In this document: piece after piece, positions 16,271 to 24,999 of the stretch | Layout: each line of letters begins with the position of its first letter | Numbering within the stretch: the stretch's first letter is position 1 | Assembly: GCF_900114875.1 (NCBI RefSeq) | Contig: NZ_FPKW01000007.1 | Location: 124,001-188,000 of the forward strand | Direction: 5' to 3' | Source: Chryseobacterium limigenitum | GTDB taxonomy: Bacteria > Bacteroidota > Bacteroidia > Flavobacteriales > Weeksellaceae | DNA length: 64,000 nt | Notes under the pieces: model-generated | Databases searched by the model: none | Seen by the model: the letters and a program-made list of their open reading frames with translations, nothing else | What the model was told of the DNA's origin: nothing | Program-made: the position numbers and the translations under genes

Positions 16271-16298
16271 TGAAGTTAGATTCATTAATATTGTTGTG

Positions 16299-16325
16299 AG
16301 CTCTCTTTTTTAAGGGAGCTTTTTT
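16299..16325 (+). terminator. Terminator after the pirin operon
   Basis: A 7-bp stem with one G-U pair (AGCTCTC with GGGAGCT) is followed by six Ts, shortly after the stop at 16270. Confidence 0.7.
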
Positions 16326-16459
16326 GATCTAAAAGGGATAAATATTTTAATAGTTTAAAACATTATTTTCATAACACTCAATTTATCAACCCTCAACTAA
16401 ATTAGCGAAATCCAAAAAAATTCCCGATTTTTGCAACCCTTTCAATAATCCCGAAATTC

Positions 16460-18580
16460 ATGAAACTTTGTATTGCCGAAAAACCCAGTGTTGCCAGAGA
16501 TATCGCCAAAGTATTGGGCGCAACCACCCCTAAACAAGGCTATATGGAAGGAAACGGCTATTGTGTGACATGGACGTTCGGACATCTTTGCACCCTGAAA
16601 GAACCTCACGATTACGGTCCTCAGTACAAATCCTGGAATCTGTTTTTACTGCCGATTATTCCCAATAATTTTGGGATCAAATTAATTCCCAACAAAGGTG
16701 TTGAAAATCAGTTTAAAGTGATTGAAAGATTGGTGGAAGAATGTGATGAGGTCATCAATTGCGGGGATGCGGGGCAGGAGGGAGAACTCATTCAGCGTTG
16801 GGTATTGCAGAAAGCAAAATGCAACAAACCGATTCAGCGTTTATGGATTTCCTCACTTACCGAAGAAGCCATTAAAGAAGGTTTTCAAAACTTAAAACCT
16901 GCCGAAGATTATAAGAATCTTTATCTCGCAGGAAATGCAAGAGCAATTGGCGACTGGTTATTGGGAATCAATGCAACCCGACTTTTCACCAAAAAGTTTG
17001 GCGGAAATAAAGTGGTACTTTCTATCGGAAGAGTGCAGACTCCGACGTTGGCAATGTTGGTTCAGCGTCAGAAAGAGATCGATGCTTTTAATACCGAAGA
17101 ATATTGGGAGCTGAAAACCAAATACCGTGACGTTATTTTCAACGCAGCGATTGACCGTTTAAAAACATTAGACCGCGCCGAAAAAGGATTGGAATATCTT
17201 AAAGTTAATCCTTTTGAGATCGTTTCTTTTGAAATTAAAGAAGGAAAAGAAAAAAATCCAAGGCTTTTTGACCTGACAGGGCTTCAGGTGGAAGCCAACA
17301 AAAAATATGGCTATTCTGCGGACAGCACCTTAAAGTATATTCAAAGTCTTTACGAAAAAAAGCACGTGACCTATCCGCGTGTTGATACCACTTATCTATC
17401 GGAAAGTTTGTATCCGAAAATTGAAGGCATTCTTCGAAAAATGTCTTTCTATCAGGAACTAGTTGCTCCTTTATTAGAAGCACCGATTCCAAAATCAAAA
17501 ACTGTTTTTGATGATGCTAAAGTTACGGATCACCATGCGATTATTCCAACAGAAGTTCCGCCTTCTCAAAATCTGACGAGGGAAGAAAAATTGGTGTATG
17601 ACCTCATCGCAAAACGTTTTATTTCCGTTTTCTATCCCGAATGTAAAATTTCAAATACATTGGTTGAAGGTAAAGTAGGAACTATTCCGTTTAAAACAAG
17701 TGGGAGACAGATCCTTGAACCAGGCTGGAGAGCAGTCTACGCAAAAGATGCCAAAGAAGAACCAACGGATAAAGAAAAAGATAAGGAAGAGGAACAAACC
17801 ATTCCTGAATTTGTTGCCGGAGAAACCGGACCGCATGATCCGATGATTCATCAGGGGAAAACTTCCCCGCCAAAGCCTTACACGGAAGCAACCCTCTTGA
17901 GAGCGATGGAAACTGCCGGAAAGCAGGTGGAGGATGAGGAACTTCGAGAATTATTAAAAAATAACGGCATCGGAAGACCTTCAACCCGAGCCAACATCAT
18001 AGAAACGCTTTTCAAAAGACAATATATTGAAAAGAAAAGGAAAAATCTGATCGCAACCCAAACCGGAATTCAATTGATCGATACGATTGAAGATGAATTA
18101 CTGAAAAGTCCTGAATTAACAGGGGAATGGGAATTAAAACTTCGCAAAATTGAAAGTGGTGAATATGAAGCCAACCAGTTTAAAGAAGAGTTAATCCAAA
18201 TGGTAACAGAGCTTACCAAAAAAGTGGTTGACGGAAAAGGAAAGGTCATCATGCTGCAGGAAGAAGAAAAAGCAGTTGAAAAGAAAAAGCGAGAGCCTTC
18301 CGTAAAAAAAGAACTTCAGACTTGGGAAGAAACCAAATGTCCAAAGTGTAAAGAGCATAATTTAATCAAAGGAAAAACCGCTGTTGGCTGTTCTGATTTT
18401 AAAAATTGTGGTTTTAAGATCTCCTTCGATATTTTCGGGAAAAAGATTTCGGATAAACAGTTATTGGATTTAGTTTTAAAAGGAAAAACTTCAAAACTGA
18501 AAGGATTTACAACACATCCGGAAAGCTTGGCGGAAGGTGTTTTATTGTTGTCTGATGATTTTCAGGTTCAGCTTAATTAA
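16460..18580 (+). CDS. topB: DNA topoisomerase III
   Basis: This type IA topoisomerase (706 residues) breaks one DNA strand and passes another. The Toprim domain starts KLCIAEKPSVARDIAKVLG and carries the acidic motif NCGDAGQEGELI. The active-site region is HVTYPRVDTTYLS, where the Tyr forms the covalent DNA link, and GRPSTRANIIETL follows. The C terminus has one zinc-finger-like motif (CPKC, then CSDFKNCGF). A lysine/glutamate-rich insert lies near residue 430. This layout fits the TopB form common in Bacteroidota. Confidence 0.94.
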   Translation: MKLCIAEKPSVARDIAKVLGATTPKQGYMEGNGYCVTWTFGHLCTLKEPHDYGPQYKSWNLFLLPIIPNNFGIKLIPNKGVENQFKVIERLVEECDEVINCGDAGQEGELIQRWVLQKAKCNKPIQRLWISSLTEEAIKEGFQNLKPAEDYKNLYLAGNARAIGDWLLGINATRLFTKKFGGNKVVLSIGRVQTPTLAMLVQRQKEIDAFNTEEYWELKTKYRDVIFNAAIDRLKTLDRAEKGLEYLKVNPFEIVSFEIKEGKEKNPRLFDLTGLQVEANKKYGYSADSTLKYIQSLYEKKHVTYPRVDTTYLSESLYPKIEGILRKMSFYQELVAPLLEAPIPKSKTVFDDAKVTDHHAIIPTEVPPSQNLTREEKLVYDLIAKRFISVFYPECKISNTLVEGKVGTIPFKTSGRQILEPGWRAVYAKDAKEEPTDKEKDKEEEQTIPEFVAGETGPHDPMIHQGKTSPPKPYTEATLLRAMETAGKQVEDEELRELLKNNGIGRPSTRANIIETLFKRQYIEKKRKNLIATQTGIQLIDTIEDELLKSPELTGEWELKLRKIESGEYEANQFKEELIQMVTELTKKVVDGKGKVIMLQEEEKAVEKKKREPSVKKELQTWEETKCPKCKEHNLIKGKTAVGCSDFKNCGFKISFDIFGKKISDKQLLDLVLKGKTSKLKGFTTHPESLAEGVLLLSDDFQVQLN

Positions 18581-18584
18581 GGTT

Positions 18585-18845
18585 GAAACACAAATTGCAC
18601 AAATATTTTACATAAATAACAAGAACATTATTCTCAATAATATATCAATAGGAACGGGCTTTAGCCCGTTTTCATTTTTAAGTAACCTCCAAATGGCTTT
18701 AGCCAAAACTTAACCCTTCGTACTATTTCAAAAAAAAACATTAAGTTTTATTAAGTAATGAAGAGCATTAAGTTTAAACTTCGTTTTTTAAGATTTGCGC
18801 CATTTGTGTAAAATATTATTGCAATTTGTGTTTAAATTTACCATC
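18585..18845. repeat. MITE-like palindromic element 1
   Basis: Terminal inverted repeats of about 28 bp: the left end starts GAAACACAAATTGCACAAAT, and the right end (18816-18845) is its near-complement ending CAATTTGTGTTTAAA. The interior carries the GGGCTTTAGCCC hairpin (18653-18672), a GGCTTTAGCCAAAACTTAA word and repeated CATTAAGTTT. There is no transposase. The ends resemble those of the element at 27054. Confidence 0.6.
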
Positions 18846-18858
18846 CAAACAACAATCA

Positions 18859-19281
18859 ATGACACCCGAGAAAAAACAACTTATCACCGACAGTTTCAGC
18901 CGCTCCGAAACCTTAAAATTTTACAAAGCAGAATTACTGGAAGTCGATACCGATTTCATTTCCATGAAAATTCCAAAAATGGAATTAATGACGAGAAAAG
19001 CGGGAATGTTCAATGGCGCGATGATCGCATCTTTGGTAGATGTTTCTTCAGGATATGCGGCGGTGAGTCATTATGAAGAAGATTGCTATGTAGTTACGGT
19101 GGAATTAAAAGTGAATTATTTAAGACCTGCAATCGGTGATGCTCTGGTTTCAAAATCGTATGTTGTGAAAGGTGGTGCGAAAATAAGTGTCATCAGAACA
19201 GAGATTTATGTGGTTGATGAAAATGGAGGCTCGGAAAGTCATGTGGCGACTTCATTGGTGACAATGATGAAGATAAAATAA
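18859..19281 (+). CDS. PaaI-type hotdog-fold thioesterase
   Basis: The protein (140 residues) has a single hotdog domain of the PaaI/YdiI group, which hydrolyses acyl- or aryl-CoA thioesters. The helix motif is MFNGAMIASLVDVSSGYAAV, where N and D positions are typical catalytic residues, followed by TVELKVNYLRPA. The start at 18859 (MTPEKKQ) is chosen over an in-frame ATG 33 bases upstream inside the repeat element. The substrate is unknown. Confidence 0.85.
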   Translation: MTPEKKQLITDSFSRSETLKFYKAELLEVDTDFISMKIPKMELMTRKAGMFNGAMIASLVDVSSGYAAVSHYEEDCYVVTVELKVNYLRPAIGDALVSKSYVVKGGAKISVIRTEIYVVDENGGSESHVATSLVTMMKIK

Positions 19282-19606
19282 GGTATAATTAGTTTTTTCA
19301 ACCACCAACAGAAAGCTTGTAACCTGCAATTATAAAAATTAAACTTACTTCATTGATACCATCTTTTCCAAGATCCGAAAGCATCTGCCTGAACAATTGT
19401 AAATAAAGTCCTTCCGAATATAGATGAAATGAAAATTAATGATGCTTTTGAAGTATGTTTATTCCAAGAGGATACCCCGGGGATCATTTATTTTAATGTT
19501 TGAGTTGAAATTTTTCTTAAATTGAACTAATTGTTATCGATTTATTTAGCGTAAATGGAATGGCTTTTGCTCGGTAACACCTATAAACATTAAAAAATCA
19601 ATTACT
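19282..19606. other. Gene-free spacer
   Basis: I see no convincing ORF, hairpin or repeat in these 325 bases. The last 60 bases are AT-rich and should hold the promoter of the next gene, but no exact TAnnTTTG is present. Confidence 0.5.
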
Positions 19607-19951
19607 ATGAACTTAATTATTCGACTTTTCGTAACTGCGATAGTTGCGTATCTTTTAACTAAAATTTTACCGGGAGTACATTTTGAAGGTTTCTCAACGG
19701 CAATTATTTTTGCGATCGTTTTAGGAGTTTTAAACCTTATCGTAAAACCTGTTTTAAGTCTTTTCGGACTTCCGCTTACGATTATTACTTTAGGGTTATT
19801 TGCGTTGGTAATCAATGCGATCATTATCCTGATAGCAGATTATTTCATTGACAGTATGACGGTAAATGGCTTCTGGTGGGCATTTATTTTCAGTATTGCA
19901 CTTTCGCTGGTCACTTCACTAGCCAATTCTATGTTTTCGGATGGAGATTAA
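19607..19951 (+). CDS. Phage-holin-4-like membrane protein (YvlD type)
   Basis: At 114 residues with four hydrophobic segments this matches the PF04020 family named after a phage holin but found as a chromosomal gene in many bacteria. NLIIRLFVTAIVAYLLTKIL, then AIVLGVLNLIVKPVLSLFGL with the conserved N-x-x-V-K-P motif, and LPLTIITLGLF are typical. The function is unknown. No phage genes are nearby, so a lysis role is unlikely. Confidence 0.85.
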   Translation: MNLIIRLFVTAIVAYLLTKILPGVHFEGFSTAIIFAIVLGVLNLIVKPVLSLFGLPLTIITLGLFALVINAIIILIADYFIDSMTVNGFWWAFIFSIALSLVTSLANSMFSDGD

Positions 19952-19981
19952 ATTTTAGCATTAAATTCATATCAAATAAAT

Positions 19982-20013
19982 ATCCGTCAGTTTTTTAGCT
20001 GACGGATTTTTTT
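19982..20013 (+). terminator. Terminator after the holin-like gene
   Basis: A perfect 9-bp stem (ATCCGTCAG with its complement), an 8-base loop and a run of Ts. Confidence 0.85.
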
Positions 20014-20061
20014 GTTTCAAACATAATTGTTAATTCTTTCGTTCAATTTTAAGATAAACAT

Positions 20062-20069
20062 TAACTTTG
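20062..20069 (+). promoter_or_regulatory. Promoter -7 element of the S9 peptidase gene
   Basis: TAACTTTG matches TAnnTTTG, 26 bases before the start codon. Confidence 0.5.
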
Positions 20070-20095
20070 GAAATCTTTGAATTAAATAGGAATTT

Positions 20096-22090
20096 ATGAA
20101 ACTTAAGTACAGTCTGCTGGCTTTGGCAGCTCCGCTTTTAATGAATGCACAACAACTAATGACGCCTGAAATTCTTTGGACTTTGAAAAAAGTAGGAGTG
20201 CAGGCTGTTTCACCAGATCAGTCTTCACTTATTTATAAAGTAGGACAGGTTGATTTAAAAACAGAAAAAACGAAAAGTGAGAACTATTTTCTAAATGTTC
20301 TTAATAATCAGGCTTCCAAAATAGATTTGGGTAAAAAAGCTCTTATTCAGTGGGATAAGAACGGAATTTACGCTCAGGAAGGCGATAAGATTTTCCTTTC
20401 AAAAGACAACGGAAAAACCTGGACTGAGTTTTACACAATCGGTGAAGTTGATAACATTGTCATTTCTCCGGACGGGAAGAAAATAGCTTTCAGTAAGCAG
20501 GTTTTGGTTGAAAAATTAATGGGGAAAGATAAATATGCTGACACTCCAAAAACAACCGCTCAGGTTTATACAGATTTAAACCACAGGCACTGGGATTATT
20601 TTAATGAAGGAAAATACAATCATGTTTTTGTAGTAAATACTTCGGCAACTGTTGATTCTGCTAAGGATTTATTGGAAGGAAAAACTTGGGATTCACCTCA
20701 AAGACCTTTTGGAGGAGCTGAAGATTTCATCTGGAGCCCGGATTCTGCGCAACTTTTATATGTTACAAAACCGAAAAGCGGTAAAGAATATTCAACAAGC
20801 ACCAATACAGATATTTTCGCTTACGATTTAGCTTCAGGAGCAACTAAAAATTTAACTGAAACGAATAAAGGATACGATGTTAACCCAAAATTCAGTCCGG
20901 ACGGAAAGTCTTTGGTTTGGCAGAGTATGGAAAGAGACGGATATGAAGCAGATAAAAATGACATCAAATTGATGGATTGGAAGTCTGGTAACACGTCAAA
21001 CCTTACAAAAGCTTGGGACGAAAGCGTTTCAGGAGATGTTTTCTGGAGCGGAGATTCTAAAGCGATTTACTTCACTGCGGCTTTCAGAGGAACAAAACAA
21101 TTGTTTTCTTTAGATCCTAAAAATGCTAAAGTTCAGCAAATTACAAAAGGAGATTTTGATGTCAACGAAATTTTTACTGATAATAAAAACTCATTGGTCG
21201 TTGGAAGAACAGACGTAAACCATGCAACAGATCTTTTCTCAGTAAATTTGAAAAATGGCGAAATGAAGCAGGTTACTGAAGCTAATAAAGAGATGTATTC
21301 TAAATTGGCTCAGGGAAAATCTGAATTAAAAATGGTGAAAACAACAGACGGAAAAGAAATGGGCGTATGGTTCCATTATCCGCCAAACTTTGATCCGAAT
21401 AAAAAATATCCGACTTTAGTTTACTGTCAGGGTGGTCCTCAATCTGCATTGACACAATTTTTCAGCACAAGATGGAACTTTGCTTTAATGGCAGCCAACG
21501 GATACATCGTTGTAGCGCCAAACCGTCGCGGAATGCCGGGCTGGGGAACAAAATGGAACGAAGAAATTTCCAAAGACTGGGGCGGACAGCCGATGAGAGA
21601 TTATTTGGCAGCGACAGATTATGCGAAAACTTTACCGTATGTTGATGGTGATAGAGTAGCGGCTGTCGGAGCTAGTTATGGTGGTTACAGCGTATTTATG
21701 TTAGCCGGAATTCACGAAAACAGATTTAAAACTTTCATCGCTCACGATGGATTATTTGATATGAAATCTTGGTATCTGACAACAGAAGAACTTTGGTTCG
21801 CGAATTGGGATCTTGGTTCTCCATGGGAAAAACCGCTTCCAAAAGCATATACAGAATTTAACCCAAGTAATTTTGTTGATAAATGGAACAAGCCAATTAT
21901 GATCTTCCAGGGGGGAATTGATTTCCGTGTGCCTTACGAGCAAGGTCAGGAAGCATTTCAGGCTGCAAAATTGAGAGGGTTGAAATCGAAATTAGTCTAT
22001 TTCCCGAACGAAAATCACTGGGTGCTACATCCGCAAAACGGTCTGGTTTGGCAGAGAGAATTCTTTGATTGGCTGAAGGAAACTTTATAA
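20096..22090 (+). CDS. S9 family peptidase, DPP5/acylaminoacyl-peptidase type
   Basis: The exported serine peptidase has 664 residues. A signal peptide (LLMNAQQ at its end) is followed by a beta-propeller with repeated SPDGKK and SPDS motifs (residues 30-400) and an alpha/beta-hydrolase domain. The catalytic triad reads Ser527 in GASYGGYS, Asp609 in GGIDFRVPYEQ and His641 in NENHWVLHP. It probably removes dipeptides or short acylated ends from peptides in the periplasm. The gene stands alone, with its own promoter and a downstream hairpin. Confidence 0.93.
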   Translation: MKLKYSLLALAAPLLMNAQQLMTPEILWTLKKVGVQAVSPDQSSLIYKVGQVDLKTEKTKSENYFLNVLNNQASKIDLGKKALIQWDKNGIYAQEGDKIFLSKDNGKTWTEFYTIGEVDNIVISPDGKKIAFSKQVLVEKLMGKDKYADTPKTTAQVYTDLNHRHWDYFNEGKYNHVFVVNTSATVDSAKDLLEGKTWDSPQRPFGGAEDFIWSPDSAQLLYVTKPKSGKEYSTSTNTDIFAYDLASGATKNLTETNKGYDVNPKFSPDGKSLVWQSMERDGYEADKNDIKLMDWKSGNTSNLTKAWDESVSGDVFWSGDSKAIYFTAAFRGTKQLFSLDPKNAKVQQITKGDFDVNEIFTDNKNSLVVGRTDVNHATDLFSVNLKNGEMKQVTEANKEMYSKLAQGKSELKMVKTTDGKEMGVWFHYPPNFDPNKKYPTLVYCQGGPQSALTQFFSTRWNFALMAANGYIVVAPNRRGMPGWGTKWNEEISKDWGGQPMRDYLAATDYAKTLPYVDGDRVAAVGASYGGYSVFMLAGIHENRFKTFIAHDGLFDMKSWYLTTEELWFANWDLGSPWEKPLPKAYTEFNPSNFVDKWNKPIMIFQGGIDFRVPYEQGQEAFQAAKLRGLKSKLVYFPNENHWVLHPQNGLVWQREFFDWLKETL

Positions 22091-22120
22091 TTAAAACTAA
22101 ATAATTTAATTGTTTAAAAA

Positions 22121-22187
22121 TATCAATAGGAGCGGGCTTTAGCCCGCTTTTTGTTTTATGGTATTAATATGGCTTTAGCCAAAATTT
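22121..22187. repeat. Dispersed GGGCTTTAGCCC element, copy upstream of the glycosylase gene
   Basis: ATATCAATAGGAGCGGGCTT through to GGCTTTAGCCAAAATTTATA matches the interior of the element at 18585-18845 closely: same ATCAATAGGA lead, same hairpin, same closing GGCTTTAGCCAAAA word. A partial copy lies at 13155-13190. Confidence 0.6.
22131..22152 (+). terminator. Terminator-like hairpin after the S9 peptidase gene
   Basis: AGCGGGC pairs perfectly with GCCCGCT around a 4-base loop and is followed by Ts. It is part of the dispersed element, which may have been retained as a terminator. Confidence 0.7.
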
Positions 22188-22188
22188 A

Positions 22189-22196
22189 TATCTTTG
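22189..22196 (+). promoter_or_regulatory. Promoter -7 element of the DNA glycosylase gene
   Basis: TATCTTTG matches TAnnTTTG and ends four bases before the ATG, so the mRNA is likely leaderless. It lies at the edge of the dispersed repeat, which may have supplied part of the promoter. Confidence 0.5.
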
Positions 22197-22200
22197 AATT

Positions 22201-22686
22201 ATGCAAAACAGAATTTCATCATTTCCACCGTTCATTGATGATCAATCTAAAATTTTAATTTTAGGTTCAATTCCTGGTGCGAAATCATTAGAAAAACAGC
22301 AATATTACGCTCATCCACAAAACAAATTCTGGAAAATTATTTTTGAATTATTTAATGAAGAGTTTACAGAGAATTATGCTGAAAGAATTATTGTTTTAAA
22401 GAAACATCATATCGCCATTTGGGACGTCATCGATTCCTGTGAGAGAAAAGGAAGTTTAGATTCTGAAATAAAAAACGAAGAAGCTAATCAGATCGGAGAA
22501 CTGTTGGAGCGGTATCCTAATGTGAAGGCTGTATTCTGCAATGGCGGAAAATCATATAAAAATCTACAGAAAATTTTAGGAAAGAATTATAAGCTTCCTA
22601 TCTACTTACTGCCTTCAACAAGCCCATTACACACGGTTTCTTTTGAAAAAAAGTTGGAGGAATGGAAAGTTATTTTGAATTTTTAA
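22201..22686 (+). CDS. DNA-deoxyinosine glycosylase (uracil-DNA glycosylase superfamily, family 6 type)
   Basis: The protein has 161 residues with LGSIPGAKSLEKQQYYAHP and NKFWKIIF near the N terminus and LPSTSPLHTVSFEKK near the C terminus, the two active-site regions of the hypoxanthine-DNA glycosylase family. It should remove deaminated adenine (hypoxanthine) from DNA to start base-excision repair. A central NGGKSYKNLQK motif also fits. The gene is probably monocistronic. Confidence 0.88.
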   Translation: MQNRISSFPPFIDDQSKILILGSIPGAKSLEKQQYYAHPQNKFWKIIFELFNEEFTENYAERIIVLKKHHIAIWDVIDSCERKGSLDSEIKNEEANQIGELLERYPNVKAVFCNGGKSYKNLQKILGKNYKLPIYLLPSTSPLHTVSFEKKLEEWKVILNF

Positions 22687-22997
22687 AATTTCTACGGGAA
22701 TTATCCATTTGTGTATTTTTATTTTAAAAATATTGGTGTTAAAAAGCTAATTGTATCAAATTATGAACTAGGACAAATCACTTTATAGCTATCTGCGAAT
22801 CTTTTTATTTAATTTTAAACAAAAGATCCGTTCTGTATTATAAAACAGACCTTTTGCATAAATATTTAAACAGTATGTCTTTTTAAAGAACAAATTTCTT
22901 TGTAGTATTATTTTCCGTAGTATGAAGTTAATATTTTTTCTCTCATCTTGTTTAAATATTTAATATCTTTTGTGTTTGATAAAATAATCATCAATAA
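22687..22997. other. Gene-free spacer between convergent genes
   Basis: There is no ORF of note. A weak interrupted palindrome (GATCCGTTCTGT ... ACAGACCTTTT) around 22825-22857 might be a terminator, but pairing is imperfect. The rest is AT-rich without clear signals. Confidence 0.45.
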
Positions 22998-23690
22998 TTA
23001 TTTCTCTATAGTATAAATTTCTTCATAAGGCTGAATAAGCACCCAGCCATGACCTGAAAATTTCATCTGAAATTCTTCTCCGCTTCCTCTTCCGATCAGG
23101 CTTTTGAAAGATACATTGGTTTTCAGTTCAGGGCTTAGGTTTCCGGACCATGCAACAGTTGCGTTCGGATCTGTGAAAACAGGCGCATCTGGAGTAACCA
23201 ATAAAGTAAGCGGATCACCGTGAGTTGTGATTGCAATATGCCCCGTTCCTGAAAGTTTTACCTGAAATAATCCGCCAGACATCATTCCTGCAACACTTTT
23301 TAACATCGTGATGTCATTTTTAATGCTTTGTTCGTGAGCCAGCACATCATTTCCGTTAACGCAGACAGATTCGTTGTTTAAATACAGGATACGAACTTTT
23401 TTTCCTGAATCTGCAACATATAATTTTCCTGTTCCTTCCGCTTTCATCAGTTTTGCCCCTTCACCGCTGATTGCTTTTTTCAAAAGATTTCCCAGTCCGC
23501 CGGAAAGCATTCCCTGCTTTTCAAATTTTACATTTCCAACGTATCCTACCATACTTCCTGCTTTGGTCCATACAGATTGGTTATTAAGGTTGATTTCTAA
23601 AAGTTGCGGTTTTTCAAGTTCAAAATAATCTCTTTCCTGCGGATTCTCTTTTGTTTCGTTAACGAAAGCTTCAATTGAATACTTACTCAT
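22998..23690 (-). CDS. AIM24/TIGR00266 family protein
   Basis: The protein (230 residues) belongs to the AIM24 family, related to tryptophan RNA-binding attenuator-like beta barrels and found from bacteria to mitochondria. Typical features are AGSMVGYVGNVKFEKQG, a Gly-rich stretch GGLGNLLKKAISGEG, and GTGHIAITTHGDP near the centre. The molecular role in bacteria is unclear. An in-frame start 87 bases further upstream would overlap the promoter element at 23720-23727, so 23690 (MSKYSIEAF) is chosen. Confidence 0.85.
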   Translation of the reverse strand: MSKYSIEAFVNETKENPQERDYFELEKPQLLEINLNNQSVWTKAGSMVGYVGNVKFEKQGMLSGGLGNLLKKAISGEGAKLMKAEGTGKLYVADSGKKVRILYLNNESVCVNGNDVLAHEQSIKNDITMLKSVAGMMSGGLFQVKLSGTGHIAITTHGDPLTLLVTPDAPVFTDPNATVAWSGNLSPELKTNVSFKSLIGRGSGEEFQMKFSGHGWVLIQPYEEIYTIEK

Positions 23691-23719
23691 GTGTTTAAAG
23701 TTTAATTTTTTAATGTTCT

Positions 23720-23727
23720 CAAAAATA
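23720..23727 (-). promoter_or_regulatory. Promoter -7 element of the AIM24 gene
   Basis: On the minus strand this is TATTTTTG, matching TAnnTTTG, 29 bases before the chosen start. Confidence 0.45.
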
Positions 23728-23789
23728 AACTTTTTTCCGCTCGAAAAGTACCGTGATATTACGGTTTTTAATATCATGTTAAATAATAC

Positions 23790-23821
23790 TTGACAAAGGG
23801 GTATCCAATGTCGTATATTTG
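23790..23821 (+). promoter_or_regulatory. Promoter of queA
   Basis: A TTGACA word at 23790 and the -7 element TATATTTG at 23814-23821, separated by about 21 bases, fit the Bacteroidota pattern reasonably well. The leader is about 50 bases. Confidence 0.55.
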
Positions 23822-23877
23822 CAACTCGAAAATTACACCTTGTAATTTCATTAAATTTTTAAACCGTAATTTAAAAA

Positions 23878-24927
23878 ATGAAAACATCAGATTTTAATTT
23901 TGATCTTCCTGAAGAATTATTGGCAGAACATCCATCAGAGCACAGAGATGAGGCTAGATTAATGGTTCTTGACAGAAAAACACAAACTATCGAACATAAG
24001 TTATTTAAAGATGTGGTTGATTATTTTGATGAAAAAGATTTATTTATTTTCAACAATACTAAAGTTTTCCCTGCACGTCTTTACGGAAATAAAGAAAAAA
24101 CAGGAGCTAAAATTGAAGTTTTCCTTTTAAGAGAGCTTGATAAAGAGACTCGCGTTTGGGATGTTCTGGTAGATCCGGCAAGAAAAATCAGAATTGGTAA
24201 CAAATTATTCTTTACAGAAGATGAATCTTTGGTTGCTGAAGTTATCGATAATACTACTTCCAGAGGTAGAACGCTGAGATTCTTATTTGATGGTTCTTAC
24301 GAAGAATTCAGAACTAAATTAAAAGAATTAGGAGAAACTCCACTTCCAAAATACATCAAAAGAGCAGTAGAGCCTGAAGATGCTGAAAGATATCAGACAA
24401 TTTATGCTAAAATTGAAGGTGCTGTAGCGGCGCCAACTGCAGGTTTACACTTCTCAAGACATTTAATGAAGAGATTAGAGATCAAAGGGATTGATTTTGC
24501 TGAGGTTACGCTTCACGTAGGATTAGGAACTTTCAACCCGATTGAAGTTGAGGATCTTTCTAAACATAAAATGGAGTCTGAAGAGATCATCATCGATGAG
24601 AAAAATGCAGACATCATCAACAGAGCAGTAGACGAACACAGAAGAGTTTGTGCGGTAGGAACTACTACAATGAGAGCATTGGAAACTTCTGTTTCTTCAA
24701 ACAAAAAAATCTCTGCTTTCAACGGTTGGACGAATAAATTTATCTATCCGCCTCACGATTTCGGAGTTGCCAATACAATGATTACTAACTTCCATACGCC
24801 AAAATCAACTTTATTGATGATGATTGCAGCGTTTGCAGGAAGAGATTTCATTATGCAGGCTTATGAAGAAGCCGTAAAAGAGAAATATAAGTTCTATTCT
24901 TACGGTGACGCAATGTTAATTTTATAA
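23878..24927 (+). CDS. queA: S-adenosylmethionine:tRNA ribosyltransferase-isomerase QueA
   Basis: QueA transfers the ribosyl part of SAM to preQ1 in tRNA, giving epoxyqueuosine, the step before the last one in queuosine synthesis. The 349-residue protein shows the family motifs: [53 protein letters not shown] [13 protein letters not shown], and GTTTMRALE. The length is normal. rlmN follows on the same strand after 72 bases containing an inverted repeat. Confidence 0.97.
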   Translation: MKTSDFNFDLPEELLAEHPSEHRDEARLMVLDRKTQTIEHKLFKDVVDYFDEKDLFIFNNTKVFPARLYGNKEKTGAKIEVFLLRELDKETRVWDVLVDPARKIRIGNKLFFTEDESLVAEVIDNTTSRGRTLRFLFDGSYEEFRTKLKELGETPLPKYIKRAVEPEDAERYQTIYAKIEGAVAAPTAGLHFSRHLMKRLEIKGIDFAEVTLHVGLGTFNPIEVEDLSKHKMESEEIIIDEKNADIINRAVDEHRRVCAVGTTTMRALETSVSSNKKISAFNGWTNKFIYPPHDFGVANTMITNFHTPKSTLLMMIAAFAGRDFIMQAYEEAVKEKYKFYSYGDAMLIL

Positions 24928-24942
24928 AAAGATAATAGGAAA

Positions 24943-24990
24943 TAGGATTTAGGGCTTAGTTTGTCCCTAGATCCTAAGTCCTAATACCTA
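24943..24990. repeat. Imperfect inverted repeat between queA and rlmN
   Basis: TAGGATTTAGGGCTTAG and CTAAGTCCTAATACCTA pair at 14 of 17 positions around a 14-base loop. The sequence is built from repeated TAGGATTTAGG-like words and could serve as a weak terminator or be another intergenic repeat. Confidence 0.5.
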
Positions 24991-24999
24991 AACCCTCAA

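Noticed and set aside
19607..19951. Prophage remnant indicated by a holin-like protein
   Set aside because: The PF04020 family is common as a chromosomal membrane protein, and no phage structural, integrase or lysis genes are near.
22825..22857. Intrinsic terminator between the glycosylase and AIM24 genes
   Set aside because: The arms pair only in short interrupted blocks and the T-run is weak, so it is not listed as a feature.
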